Source of the DNA: Gammaproteobacteria bacterium
GTDB lineage: Bacteria; Pseudomonadota; Gammaproteobacteria; JAABTG01
Reading direction: 5' to 3'
Length of the DNA: 64,000 bases
Assembly (NCBI GenBank): GCA_034522055.1
Contig: JAXHLS010000006.1
Coordinates: 484,116-548,115, forward strand
A model generated the notes under the pieces. That model was not told the origin of the DNA. It did no database searches and saw only the letters and a program-made list of their open reading frames with translations. A program made the translations under genes and the position numbers. Below, piece after piece: positions 34,293-42,748 of the stretch (its first letter is position 1; each line of letters starts with the position of its first letter).

Positions 34293-35602
34293 GTTCGCGC
34301 CGCAGTGGGCAGATCCTCCTGGCGGTGCTGCTCGGGTTATGCATCGCCACGGCCGCGGCCCAAGTCCGCTACAGCGACGCCGAACTCAGCGAGCGCCTCC
34401 CAAATTACCGTGATGACCTCGGGGTCAACTACCGGGAAGTGATGCTGCCCCGCATCACCCCCCGGGAGCGTGCCGCCCTCGAGAATGCCCGCATCCAATT
34501 CCCCTTGCGGATGGAGGGTGACGGTCTGTTCGGCTACTACTCAGCCTACGGTACCGACGGCCCCAAGATCGTCATGCCGGTGAGTTCCCTGCGCTTCCTG
34601 AGCGATCTGTGCGTCGCCACCGCCTGGCTGTGGGCCAACGGGTACAGCCAGAGTACCCTTCACGACTACCTCGGCATGCTGAAGTACCGGCGCCCCCAGG
34701 ACCTCGGCCTCATCGCCATGCCCCAACCCCTGCCGGCCCTGGGCGTGCCGGATAACGCCACCGACGAACCGGCCGTCGAGCGGGTCCGCAGCCAGTGCTT
34801 CTCCACCGCGGTGGTCTTTGTTCTCGCCCACGAGATGGGCCACCTGATCCTCGGCCACCGGGGCTACGAGGGCGTGACTCCAGAGCAGGCCCAGGCCAAT
34901 GAGGCGGCGGCGGACGATTTCGCGCTTGACCTGATGAGCCGGCTGGGTGACCTGCCGTTCGGAGTGCTGTTCTTTTTCACCTATGCGGCCTACATCGAGC
35001 CCCATCGGGGCGACTTCGGCGGGGACGATGCCTGGCGCACCCACGTGGCGGGGAAGACCCACCCCCTCTCCGCCGGGCGCATCCTTGCCCTCGCCGACGG
35101 TATCGAGCAGCGCGCCGGACGCTTTGCGGCCGGGACCATGCAGGCCCGCAGCTTGGCGGCGGACCTGCGCGTGGTGGGTGAGACCCTGGCCGACCCTGAT
35201 ATCCAGCAGCTTTTGCGCCTCCAGGGCCAGAGCGTACGACCCTACATGCTTGCCTCCCGGAAGGGTGACGTGTGGGAGGTCAGCCCACCGCCGGAGCCCC
35301 TGCCGGATGGACCCTTCAGCGGGTTCTTCACCGGCTGGATGGGATCCGGCCCGGAAGACGGTATAGAGGTTAGTCTCGTCCTGTTCCGGCAGGGCGACCG
35401 GGTGCACGGACGCTACAGCTATGCCGGCATCGCCGGCACGGTGCGCGGCCGGGTAGAGAACGGGGTGCTCGACTACGAGTTCGTGGAGCCCGGAAGCAGC
35501 GGGATTGGGCGCCTGGAAATGATTGGCGAGGGCGCCATTAGTGGCCGCTGGCGCTCCCGCAGTGGACGGGAGGGCGCCCTGGGCGCCGAGCGCGGGGGCT
35601 GA
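34289..35602 (+). CDS. Secreted HExxH zinc peptidase (M48-like) with C-terminal beta domain
   Basis: 437 residues from a TTG start at 34289 that overlaps the previous stop. Residues 1-24 (GQILLAVLLGLCIATAAAQ) are a signal peptide. The peptidase motif HEMGHLILGH begins at residue 181, and a candidate third ligand lies in NEAAADDFALDLM about 25 residues later, the usual M48-type spacing. Residues ~350-437 form a separate small beta-rich domain (GDRVHGRYSYAGIAGTVRGR) resembling a lipocalin-like or ligand-binding barrel. It would act in the periplasm or outside. The family assignment is by motif only. No link to the eCIS beyond proximity is visible. Confidence 0.75.
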   Translation: MSSRRSGQILLAVLLGLCIATAAAQVRYSDAELSERLPNYRDDLGVNYREVMLPRITPRERAALENARIQFPLRMEGDGLFGYYSAYGTDGPKIVMPVSSLRFLSDLCVATAWLWANGYSQSTLHDYLGMLKYRRPQDLGLIAMPQPLPALGVPDNATDEPAVERVRSQCFSTAVVFVLAHEMGHLILGHRGYEGVTPEQAQANEAAADDFALDLMSRLGDLPFGVLFFFTYAAYIEPHRGDFGGDDAWRTHVAGKTHPLSAGRILALADGIEQRAGRFAAGTMQARSLAADLRVVGETLADPDIQQLLRLQGQSVRPYMLASRKGDVWEVSPPPEPLPDGPFSGFFTGWMGSGPEDGIEVSLVLFRQGDRVHGRYSYAGIAGTVRGRVENGVLDYEFVEPGSSGIGRLEMIGEGAISGRWRSRSGREGALGAERGG

Positions 35603-35632
35603 GGAAATCCCGACGGAAGGACATTAGCGGCG

Positions 35633-35875
35633 GTGCTCTCCTTCGACGACGACCAAGAGGCGGTGTACCGGCAACCGCCGCCGCTGGTGATCATCGGCTC
35701 GGCGGGCAGCGGCAAGACGGCCCTCACCCTGGAGAAGATGAAGGAGGCGATGGGCGATGTGCTCTACGTCACCCGCTCGCCTTTCCTGGTCCAGAACGCG
35801 CGGGATCTCTACTTCGTGCGGGTTTCGATTACCATCGACAGAGCCCCATTATCCCGGATGAGACCCCACTCATGA
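35633..35875 (+). pseudogene. Truncated superfamily I (UvrD/Rep-like) helicase N-terminal fragment
   Basis: An 80-codon frame starting at GTG 35633. Residues 1-60 read like the start of a large helicase: SFDDDQEAVYRQPPPLVIIG, then GSAGSGKTALT as Walker A and LYVTRSPFLVQNARDLYF as motif Ia region. The frame then changes character (VRVSITIDRAPLSRMRPHS) and stops at 35875, so motifs II-VI and some 500 or more residues are missing. The change of character near 35815 looks like a deletion junction. A purine-rich GGAAGGA lies upstream. It is probably a remnant rather than a working gene; a genuine mini-ATPase cannot be fully excluded. Confidence 0.6.
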
Positions 35876-36159
35876 AGACCGTCTACCTGCCCTATCTCGC
35901 CCTCGGACTGGGCCTGTTCCTGCTGGCCGTGGTCATACTTGGCAGCCAGCCGGTCGCCGAAGGGCAGAGTGTACTGCCCTTGTTGACGCGGCTCGTGATC
36001 AGCGAATTCGGCTTCTTTCTCACCGCCATCGGGGCCTGGATCGGAGTGCGTCACGCCTTGGTCGAGGCCCCGCGTCCGTTCTATCTCGTCGCCACCGGGG
36101 GCTGTGTGTTGTTGGCGCTCGGTTTCGCGACATGGGGGATAAGGCTGTGGCCGACATGA
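35872..36159 (+). CDS. Small membrane protein, unknown function
   Basis: A 95-residue, very hydrophobic protein with three likely membrane helices: ~4-27 (VYLPYLALGLGLFLLAVVIL), ~38-60 (LLTRLVISEFGFFLTAIGAW) and ~70-90 (FYLVATGGCVLLALGFATWG). Its ATG overlaps the stop of the helicase fragment. No family is recognised. It is followed by a convergent operon on the other strand with only 29 bases between stops and no clear terminator. Confidence 0.6.
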   Translation: MKTVYLPYLALGLGLFLLAVVILGSQPVAEGQSVLPLLTRLVISEFGFFLTAIGAWIGVRHALVEAPRPFYLVATGGCVLLALGFATWGIRLWPT

Positions 36160-36188
36160 AGCCGCCTGCCAGCGGACCGGTTGGGCAT

Positions 36189-36818
36189 TTAATCTAAATT
36201 TCGCAATGCGCCGCGCCGGGTTCCGCCCCGGGTGGTCAGCCAGTCGGCGAGCGCCGGAATGATCTCTCCGAGCACGGCTTCGAAACCTTGGAGTATGGCG
36301 GCCGGTTGCGCAGCGCTGACCGGCTGCCGGCCCTCGAAGAGTTCGCGCGCCATCAAGTCGGCCGTGCTGCTGTCATACAGGCGGGCCTCGAAGCCGATTT
36401 CCACCTGCAGGCGAGCTTCACCGGTTTCGGCCAGTTCGAACCGACGCAGGTCCAGCACCAGGGTACGCTCCATACCGGCTGCGCTGGCGTTGATCTGGGC
36501 GATTGTTCCGGCATCGCGAAGGTGGCGAACGAGTAGGGTGCGCAACAGTTCGGGCCCCGCGGCGATCCAGCGGGCGCTGGCATGGGCCTGCAGTTGACCT
36601 TCGCCGGTTCGCACCAGCACCCGCGTCGAATCTCGGATGGGGTCGGAGTCGGGCCGCGTGATGTTCAGCGTCCAGGATGTGTCTCGCCCGGACGGCGAGG
36701 GCGCGGGCAGTCGCGGGTCCAGCAATTGCACTGGCGCGCTTTCGGGAAGAATGGAGCAGGCGCTGGTCGCGAGCAGCAGTATCGTGACGGCCAGCGCAAT
36801 GTTGCGTGGTTTTTTCAT
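36189..36818 (-). CDS. ABC-type transport auxiliary lipoprotein (PqiC/ABC_trans_aux-like)
   Basis: A 209-residue lipoprotein: residues 1-21 are a lipoprotein signal with lipobox LATSAC at C21. The mature part (LPAPSPSGRDTSW, then ERTLVLDLRRFELAETG and LFEGRQPVSAAQ) fits the ABC-type transport auxiliary lipoprotein family that accompanies MCE/Mla-type importers at the outer membrane. It is the last gene of a four-gene minus-strand operon and its start overlaps the MCE gene stop by four bases. It probably docks the MCE protein to the outer membrane. Confidence 0.8.
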   Translation of the reverse strand: MKKPRNIALAVTILLLATSACSILPESAPVQLLDPRLPAPSPSGRDTSWTLNITRPDSDPIRDSTRVLVRTGEGQLQAHASARWIAAGPELLRTLLVRHLRDAGTIAQINASAAGMERTLVLDLRRFELAETGEARLQVEIGFEARLYDSSTADLMARELFEGRQPVSAAQPAAILQGFEAVLGEIIPALADWLTTRGGTRRGALRNLD

Positions 36819-37780
36819 CGGGACGGGTACTCTGCCGGTCGTTCCCCGTCAAGCAGGAAGCGCATCGGTTCGTTCTGTATGCGGCGCACCAGGCTCGAGA
36901 GATCGCGCACCAGGCGGCGTATTTCCTCGAGACCGCCCGACATCTGGCGCATGCCAACTCCGCCCAGTTGGCTGAGTTCGTCCTGATTGTGCGCCACGAT
37001 GTTATCGATACGGACTGAAAAGGATTCGAGATTGGCCAGCGTGCTTCCCAGCCGGGCCTTGAGTTCGGGCAGGTCCTGGATTAGGCCCCTATCAACGTCC
37101 ACTACGAGTGCATCGAACCTTTGGGTCGTTGCGCTGAGTTGAGCCAGCAATACGAGCAGCGATTCGCTGGCCAGCGAGGTGTTGTTCAGTAGCCGATTCA
37201 ATGCGCCGTCGGGATCGGCTAGCGCTCCGCTCATGTGCTCCAGAGATGCCAGCGTGGCGCCGACGTGCTTGAGATTGCGGTCGCTGAGCAGCGTGTCGAG
37301 CTGGTTGAGTACCTCGTTGGCGGTGATCACAATTTGTTCGGAAGACGCCAGCAGGCGATTGAGCGGTGATGAGATGGACTGGATGCGCGGAGGAACTCCG
37401 TCGTGTGCTTGCAACAGCGAACTATCGGGGCTGCCACCGCTGAGCTGGATGGCGGAAGTACCGGTCAGGCCGGTCAGCCGAATGCTGGCTACGGTGTCCT
37501 GGCGAATGGGCACCTCGGCCTCGATGTCAACCGTGACCAGTACTTCCCGCACGTCTTTCGGGTTGAGGTCCAGTGCGGTCACGCGTCCCACGTTGACGCC
37601 GTTGTACAGCACCGGACTACCATCGGACAGGCCGATGACGGACTCGTTGAACAGGATCTGGTAAGTATTCCAGGCGCTGTCAGTGGCGTAGCGCGCGGCA
37701 AACAGCCCGAACACCATTGCCCCTATGGCCACTGCGAACGTGAACGCACCGATGATGACATAGTTGGCCTTCGTTTCCAT
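36815..37780 (-). CDS. MlaD/MCE-domain lipid-binding protein
   Basis: 321 residues from the ATG at 37780; a longer frame to 37966 overlaps the ATPase gene. The N-terminal helix (YVIIGAFTFAVAIGAMVFGL) anchors it in the inner membrane. The MCE domain follows at ~38-115 (GLSDGSPVLYNGVNVGRVTA, then VPIRQDTVASIRLTGLTG), and the rest is a long helical C-terminus. MCE proteins form periplasmic rings or tunnels that pass lipids between membranes and the ABC permease. Position between ATPase and lipoprotein genes matches Mla/Pqi-type operons. Confidence 0.88.
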   Translation of the reverse strand: METKANYVIIGAFTFAVAIGAMVFGLFAARYATDSAWNTYQILFNESVIGLSDGSPVLYNGVNVGRVTALDLNPKDVREVLVTVDIEAEVPIRQDTVASIRLTGLTGTSAIQLSGGSPDSSLLQAHDGVPPRIQSISSPLNRLLASSEQIVITANEVLNQLDTLLSDRNLKHVGATLASLEHMSGALADPDGALNRLLNNTSLASESLLVLLAQLSATTQRFDALVVDVDRGLIQDLPELKARLGSTLANLESFSVRIDNIVAHNQDELSQLGGVGMRQMSGGLEEIRRLVRDLSSLVRRIQNEPMRFLLDGERPAEYPSR

Positions 37781-37790
37781 TCCGTATCTC

Positions 37791-38606
37791 TCAGCCCGGC
37801 GCTTGCTGCTGATGCCGGGCGGCGCGTGCGCGTGGCCCGTGAAAATAATCTCTGATCCACTCGTGATCGATCTGTTCGATCTCACGCAGTGGCGCCACCG
37901 CCAGAATCTTGCGCTCGGCAATGATCGCCACGCGGTCGCATATCGCATAGAGCGTATCGAGATCATGGGTGATCAGGAACACCGTAAGCCCCAGTGCTCG
38001 CTGCAGCGTACGCAGCAAGTTGTCGAACTCTGCTGCACCGATGGGATCCAGTCCGGCGGTTGGTTCGTCTAGAAACATTAATTCGGGTTCCAGTGCCAAG
38101 GCGCGTGCCAGTGCCACGCGCTTGCGCATGCCGCCGGAAAGATCCGACGGCATCTTGGGGCTGGTGGGCGCGGGCAGTCCCGATAATTGGATCTTGGATC
38201 GGGCGAGGTCGCGCCGCAACTGCTTCGAGAGTTCGGGTACATGGGTTTTAAGCGGAAGCTCTACGTTCTCCAGTACGGTTAGCGATGAAAACAGTGCTCC
38301 ATCCTGAAAAAGCACGCCGGTGCGACGGGACATGAGCCGTTGTGCATCTGCGTTATCATTCAACGACTGCCCAAAGACCTCGATAGTGCCCGCCGTAGGA
38401 CGCAGCAGGCCGAGAATCGAGCGCATGAGTACCGATTTGCCACTGCCCGATCCGCCAACCACGCCCAGGATCTCGCCGCGTTGGACGTCCAGGTCGAGTC
38501 CCTGGTGAACGATGTCCGAACCAAAGTGATTGTCCAGACCCCGTATCCGTATTACTGGGTCGTCGGGGCCTGGTTCGCCACTCATGTCATCGTTCGTGCT
38601 CACCAT
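37791..38606 (-). CDS. Mla-type lipid transport ATPase (MlaF-like)
   Basis: A 271-residue ABC ATPase. Walker A is GGSGSGKS near residue 50, the Q-loop is in VLFQDGALFSSLTV, the signature motif is LSGGMRKRVALARAL and Walker B is ELMFLDEPTAGLD, followed by the switch histidine in FLITHDLDTL. The SGGM rather than SGGQ signature is typical of MlaF-type proteins. The start overlaps the permease stop, so translation is coupled. It powers the lipid transporter from the cytoplasmic face of the inner membrane. Confidence 0.92.
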   Translation of the reverse strand: MVSTNDDMSGEPGPDDPVIRIRGLDNHFGSDIVHQGLDLDVQRGEILGVVGGSGSGKSVLMRSILGLLRPTAGTIEVFGQSLNDNADAQRLMSRRTGVLFQDGALFSSLTVLENVELPLKTHVPELSKQLRRDLARSKIQLSGLPAPTSPKMPSDLSGGMRKRVALARALALEPELMFLDEPTAGLDPIGAAEFDNLLRTLQRALGLTVFLITHDLDTLYAICDRVAIIAERKILAVAPLREIEQIDHEWIRDYFHGPRARAARHQQQAPG

Positions 38607-39730
38607 CCGATTTCCATGAAGTAGACCGCGGCCAGTGCGTCGATGACGATAACCATAGTCAGGCTGCGCACCACGGCGGTGGTGGTGTGTTCGCCTACGG
38701 ACTGGGCGGTGCCACTCACCCGGAGCCCTTCAAGGCAGCCGATAAGGGCAATGATGACGGCGAACATCGGCGCCTTGACCATGCCGACCAAGTAATGTTT
38801 GAGGGCCACCGTCTGCCCCACGCGATCCAGGAACAGGGTCAGGTTGATATCCAGCGACCAGACCGAGACCATCAGTCCGCCGACCAGGCCGGCAATGGTG
38901 GCGATGAACGCAAGCAACGGCAGGGTGATCAGCAACGCGATGAGGCGTGGCAGAACCAGCACCTCGATCTCATCGAGCCCCAACGTGCGGATGGCATCGA
39001 GTTCTTCGCGGGTCTTCATCATGCCAATCTGGGCGCAGAAGGCGCTCGCAGTCCGGCCGGCCAGCAGGATGGCCGTCAGCAAGACGCCGAATTCTCGCAG
39101 GAAGGCAAAGGTCACCAGGTCGATCACGAACAACTCGGCGCCGAAGTTTCGCAGCACGGTTGCGCCAAGAAACGCGACCACCGCGCCGACCAGGCCGGCG
39201 AGGAGGATCGATAGCGGCACCGCATCCAGACCGGTCTGCTCTATGTGGTAGACCGTCGATGTCAACCGCAGCCGCTGCGGCCTCACCACAGTTCGGCCGA
39301 GGCGCAGCATGGTGAGGCCCATGAAATTGAGCAGTTCACGTGTGCTTTGCGTGACTTCGACGGTGGTTCTGCCGATTTGCGCCAGGATCTGCCGCCACTG
39401 CGGTTCGGTTTCCGGTTCGGGCTCATGCTTGACGTCACACGCCGAATCAACCGCCTCGAACAGTTTGCGCCACTGGTCGGTCAGACCGGCCGCCGCCGCA
39501 TCCTGCCCGGTGCGGGCGAACAGGCGTTCCAGTAGTACCGCACCCGAGGCATCCAGTCGCGAGATACCGCTGACGTCCAACCTGGAGGCGCGCCCCGCAA
39601 GGGCATCGACTCTTTGGTTGAGCACTTCGACGTTATCCAGGATCCAGTCCCCGCGGGCCACCAATAGTCCCTCGGCCCCGGCTTCCCATACCAGGTCGGT
39701 GCTTGCATTGGATGTCTTGTTCGCGTTCAT
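38600..39730 (-). CDS. STAS-MlaE family lipid ABC transporter permease
   Basis: 376 residues from the ATG at 39730 (MNANKTSNAS). Residues ~13-110 form a STAS-like domain (RLDVSGISRLDASGAVLLER), the part that is a separate protein, MlaB, in the E. coli Mla system. Residues ~130-376 are the MlaE/YrbE permease: multiple helices, TFAFLREFGVLLTAILLAGR with the REFGPLxTA-type motif, SAFCAQIGMMKTREELDA and a last helix. First gene of the minus-strand operon. The ~255 bases to arsR on the other strand must contain divergent promoters for both operons. Confidence 0.9.
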   Translation of the reverse strand: MNANKTSNASTDLVWEAGAEGLLVARGDWILDNVEVLNQRVDALAGRASRLDVSGISRLDASGAVLLERLFARTGQDAAAAGLTDQWRKLFEAVDSACDVKHEPEPETEPQWRQILAQIGRTTVEVTQSTRELLNFMGLTMLRLGRTVVRPQRLRLTSTVYHIEQTGLDAVPLSILLAGLVGAVVAFLGATVLRNFGAELFVIDLVTFAFLREFGVLLTAILLAGRTASAFCAQIGMMKTREELDAIRTLGLDEIEVLVLPRLIALLITLPLLAFIATIAGLVGGLMVSVWSLDINLTLFLDRVGQTVALKHYLVGMVKAPMFAVIIALIGCLEGLRVSGTAQSVGEHTTTAVVRSLTMVIVIDALAAVYFMEIGW

Positions 39731-39958
39731 CGTGGTACTGGACCGTAAAGGACCGGGTAGTAGGGCAGGCGGCGTGGCATCCGGGCTATGCCAATGGGGC
39801 TGCGGACCACGGGTCAATCGAGGCCGGAGTTGTATTGGCCGGTTCCCGGCGTATAGGCAGTGGTACGCCGGGTGTCGTTCGCTGAGCTAGTGTAATCCGT
39901 CCGTATTCACACTCCAATTCAAAACTCGGATGCTCCGGACCACGGGATGATTGCAATT

Positions 39959-39968
39959 GTTCAAGAAC
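39959..39968. promoter_or_regulatory. Candidate ArsR operator / ars promoter region
   Basis: A short inverted repeat GTTC-AA-GAAC lies 18 bases before the arsR ATG, inside a stretch with weak -35-like TTGCAA at 39951. ArsR repressors bind AT-rich inverted repeats around their own promoter, so this is the best local candidate, but it is short and unproven. The rest of 39731-39985 shows no gene and should also contain the divergent promoter for the Mla-type operon. Confidence 0.3.
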
Positions 39969-39985
39969 TCTTGTAGCGTCGCGAC

Positions 39986-40363
39986 ATGGATCAGACCCGC
40001 GCGATCGCCGTTCTTGAATCTTTGGCCTCCGGGCTGCGGCTGGAGGTGTTCCGCCTGCTGATGCGCCAGAGCACGCAGGGTATGGTGGCCGGTGAGATCT
40101 CCAGTACCTTGAATATCCCCCCGACCAATCTCTCTTTCCATCTCAAGAACCTGACCCACGCGGGACTGGTGGTGGTCGAGCAAGAGGGCCGGTTTCAGCG
40201 TTACCGCGCGAACATGCCTCTGATGCTCGACCTGGTCGCCTACCTCACCGAGGAATGCTGTGGGGGTGACGCCGGACAGTGTCGGGACCTGCCTGGGGGA
40301 TCCACGGGCTATGCGGGCATCGTCTCCGCGCATAGCCCCCCGTGTGCCGGAGCAGGCTCCTGA
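39986..40363 (+). CDS. arsR: Arsenite-responsive repressor ArsR
   Basis: A 125-residue ArsR/SmtB winged-helix regulator. The HTH core reads VAGEISSTLNIPPTNLSFHL and the wing is VVVEQEGRFQRYR. The usual E. coli-type ELCVCDL metal site is not present; instead the C-terminus has C91-C92 and C99 (EECCGGDAGQC), like the C-terminal vicinal cysteine site known from Acidithiobacillus ferrooxidans ArsR. It should repress the ars operon until As(III) or Sb(III) binds. First gene of arsR-arsD-arsA-CBS-arsB. Confidence 0.9.
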   Translation: MDQTRAIAVLESLASGLRLEVFRLLMRQSTQGMVAGEISSTLNIPPTNLSFHLKNLTHAGLVVVEQEGRFQRYRANMPLMLDLVAYLTEECCGGDAGQCRDLPGGSTGYAGIVSAHSPPCAGAGS

Positions 40364-40430
40364 GGAATGCCGGTTATTCCATGACTCAAAAGCATTTATT
40401 CAACATTTCAACCATTCATGGAGTATCGTA

Positions 40431-40799
40431 ATGATTAACATACAGGTGTTCGACCCCTCCCTGTGCTGTAGCACCGGCGTTTGCGGTGTCGACGTGGACC
40501 AGCGACTGGTCGACTTCTCCGCCGATATGGACTGGGCGAAGCGTAACGGTCTGGCCATCGAGCGCCTCAATCTTTCCCAGCAGCCGGTCGCCTTTGCCGA
40601 GAATGGGGCGGTACGCGGGATCCTGGAACGTGCGGGTGAGGCCGCCTTGCCGGTCATCCTCGTCGATGGTCAGGTGGCACTGACCGGTCGATATCCCACC
40701 CGGGACGAGTTGGCGCGCTGGGCCGGTCTGCCGGAACCGGCCGAGGGGTTCAACATCGCGGCAGCGCCTGCGTGCTGTGGTGGTGGGACCAAGTGCTGA
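40431..40799 (+). CDS. arsD: Arsenite metallochaperone ArsD
   Basis: 122 residues from the ATG at 40431; the frame is open further upstream but overlaps arsR. The N-terminus MINIQVFDPSLCCSTGVCG places cysteines exactly at 12, 13 and 18, the As(III) site through which ArsD hands arsenite to ArsA. A second cysteine pair near the C-terminus (PACCGGGTKC) is found in many ArsD proteins. The gene is two bases from the arsA start, consistent with ArsD working on ArsA. Confidence 0.94.
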   Translation: MINIQVFDPSLCCSTGVCGVDVDQRLVDFSADMDWAKRNGLAIERLNLSQQPVAFAENGAVRGILERAGEAALPVILVDGQVALTGRYPTRDELARWAGLPEPAEGFNIAAAPACCGGGTKC

Positions 40800-40801
40800 G
40801 C

Positions 40802-42616
40802 ATGGGCGACGCAAACCTGAACTTTCTGGCCGACCCGCCGCGTTTCCTGTTCTTCACCGGCAAGGGCGGAGTGGGCAAGACCTCCATCGCCTGCGCGACG
40901 TCCATTCATCTGGCGGAAGCTGGCCGGCGCGTGCTGCTGGTCAGCACCGACCCGGCATCGAACGTCGGCCAGGTCTTTGGCATCGACATCGGCAACCACA
41001 TCACCCCGGTTGAGGCGGTTGCGGGGCTGGCGGCGCTGGAGATCGACCCCCAGGCCGCGGCCCAAGGCTATCGTGACCGCATCGTGGGTCCGGTCCGCGG
41101 GGTGCTGCCCGAAGCCGTGGTGGCGGGCATCGAGGAGCAGCTTTCGGGCGCCTGCACCACCGAGATTGCGGCCTTCGACGAGTTCACGGCCCTGCTGACC
41201 GACTCCGAACTCCTCGACGGTTACGACCACATCGTTTTCGACACGGCGCCGACCGGCCACACCATCCGCCTGTTGCAGTTGCCGGGCGCCTGGAGCGGGT
41301 TTCTCGAGACCGGCAAGGGCGATGCCTCCTGCCTGGGGCCGTTGGCCGGATTGGAAAAGCAACGGGAGCGCTACGGCGCCGCGGTGGCGGCGCTGGCAGA
41401 TCCCGAGCGCACTCGTCTGATCCTGGTGGCCCGCCCGCAGCGGGGCAGCCTGACTGAGGTGGCACGCACCCATGCCGAGCTTGCGGCCATCGGACTGCGG
41501 CGCCAGCACCTGGTGGTCAACGGCGTATTGCCCGCCAGCGAGGCCGCTGCGGATGGGCTGGCCGCCGCCATTCACGAACGCGAGAGCCGGGCGATGGCCG
41601 ATCTGCCGGCGACCCTGGCCGACCTGCCGCGCGATCGGCTGCCGCTGAAGGCCTTCAACCTGGTGGGCGTGGAGGCCCTGGGACGATTGTTCCAGGATGA
41701 CGATAGCGCGGCAGAGGCCGGCGACCGGGCCGGGCCGACCCAGGGCGCACCTGATGCTCGGCCCCTGGCGGATCTGGTGGATGCCATCGCCGCGGATCGA
41801 CATGGCCTGGTGTTGTTGATGGGCAAGGGCGGGGTCGGCAAGACCACGGTGGCGGCGGCCATCGCGGTGGCCCTGGCCGAACGGGATCTGCCGGTGCATC
41901 TGACCACCTCCGATCCGGCCGCTCACCTCTCGGACACCCTGGCCGAGGATCTCGACGGGCTGACGGTCAGCCGCATCGATCCGCGGGTGGAGACCGAACG
42001 CTACCGCCAGCACGTGTTGGAGACCAAGGGCCGCAAGCTCGACGCCGAGGGCCGCGCCCTCCTCGAGGAAGATCTGCGTTCGCCCTGCACCGAGGAGATC
42101 GCCGTGTTTCAGGCCTTCTCGCGGATCATTCGCGAGGCCGGCCGTAAATTCGTGGTGATGGATACCGCCCCGACCGGACACACCCTGCTGCTGCTCGATG
42201 CCACGGGTGCTTACCATCGCGAGGTGAGCCGCCAGATGGATGGTTCCGGTGTCGGCTACACCACGCCCATGATGCAGTTGCAGGATCCGGCGAGAACCAA
42301 GGTGTTGATCGTGACCCTGCCGGAAACGACCCCGGTGCTGGAGGCGGCGAACCTCCAGGTCGATCTGCGCCGGGCGGGCATCGAGCCCTGGGCCTGGGTG
42401 GTCAACCAGAGCATTGCGGCCACCCAGACGCATTCGCCGTTGCTGCGCCGCCGTGCGCGTGCCGAATTGCCGCGCATCGCCGAGGTGGCGGACCACTATG
42501 CCCGACGCCATGCGGTGGTCCCGGCCTTACGGGACGAACCCGTCGGGACGAAGCGCCTGCTGAAGCTGCTCGATGCGGTGCCAGCGGCGTCCGAACTGGC
42601 TGGCGGCCGGCATTGA
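40802..42616 (+). CDS. arsA: Arsenite efflux pump ATPase ArsA (two-domain)
   Basis: 604 residues from the ATG at 40802. Two homologous ATPase halves are present, each with a deviant Walker A (FFTGKGGVGKTS near residue 20 and LLMGKGGVGKTT near residue 343) and the DTAPTGHT signature (VFDTAPTGHTIRLLQ and VMDTAPTGHTLLLLD). A linker joins them. ArsA couples ATP hydrolysis to arsenite extrusion through ArsB and accepts arsenite from ArsD. Confidence 0.95.
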   Translation: MGDANLNFLADPPRFLFFTGKGGVGKTSIACATSIHLAEAGRRVLLVSTDPASNVGQVFGIDIGNHITPVEAVAGLAALEIDPQAAAQGYRDRIVGPVRGVLPEAVVAGIEEQLSGACTTEIAAFDEFTALLTDSELLDGYDHIVFDTAPTGHTIRLLQLPGAWSGFLETGKGDASCLGPLAGLEKQRERYGAAVAALADPERTRLILVARPQRGSLTEVARTHAELAAIGLRRQHLVVNGVLPASEAAADGLAAAIHERESRAMADLPATLADLPRDRLPLKAFNLVGVEALGRLFQDDDSAAEAGDRAGPTQGAPDARPLADLVDAIAADRHGLVLLMGKGGVGKTTVAAAIAVALAERDLPVHLTTSDPAAHLSDTLAEDLDGLTVSRIDPRVETERYRQHVLETKGRKLDAEGRALLEEDLRSPCTEEIAVFQAFSRIIREAGRKFVVMDTAPTGHTLLLLDATGAYHREVSRQMDGSGVGYTTPMMQLQDPARTKVLIVTLPETTPVLEAANLQVDLRRAGIEPWAWVVNQSIAATQTHSPLLRRRARAELPRIAEVADHYARRHAVVPALRDEPVGTKRLLKLLDAVPAASELAGGRH

Positions 42617-42748
42617 CCGCGGCCGTGAAAGCCGGGGAGCGGGCGTGGACCCATACACAGACACGGTCCGCTCCAATCCCGGCCACCCATTGTACGCCGC
42701 CCGAGGCCTCACCATGGAGCCGCGGCGCAACAACCCCTGGGGGAAACC

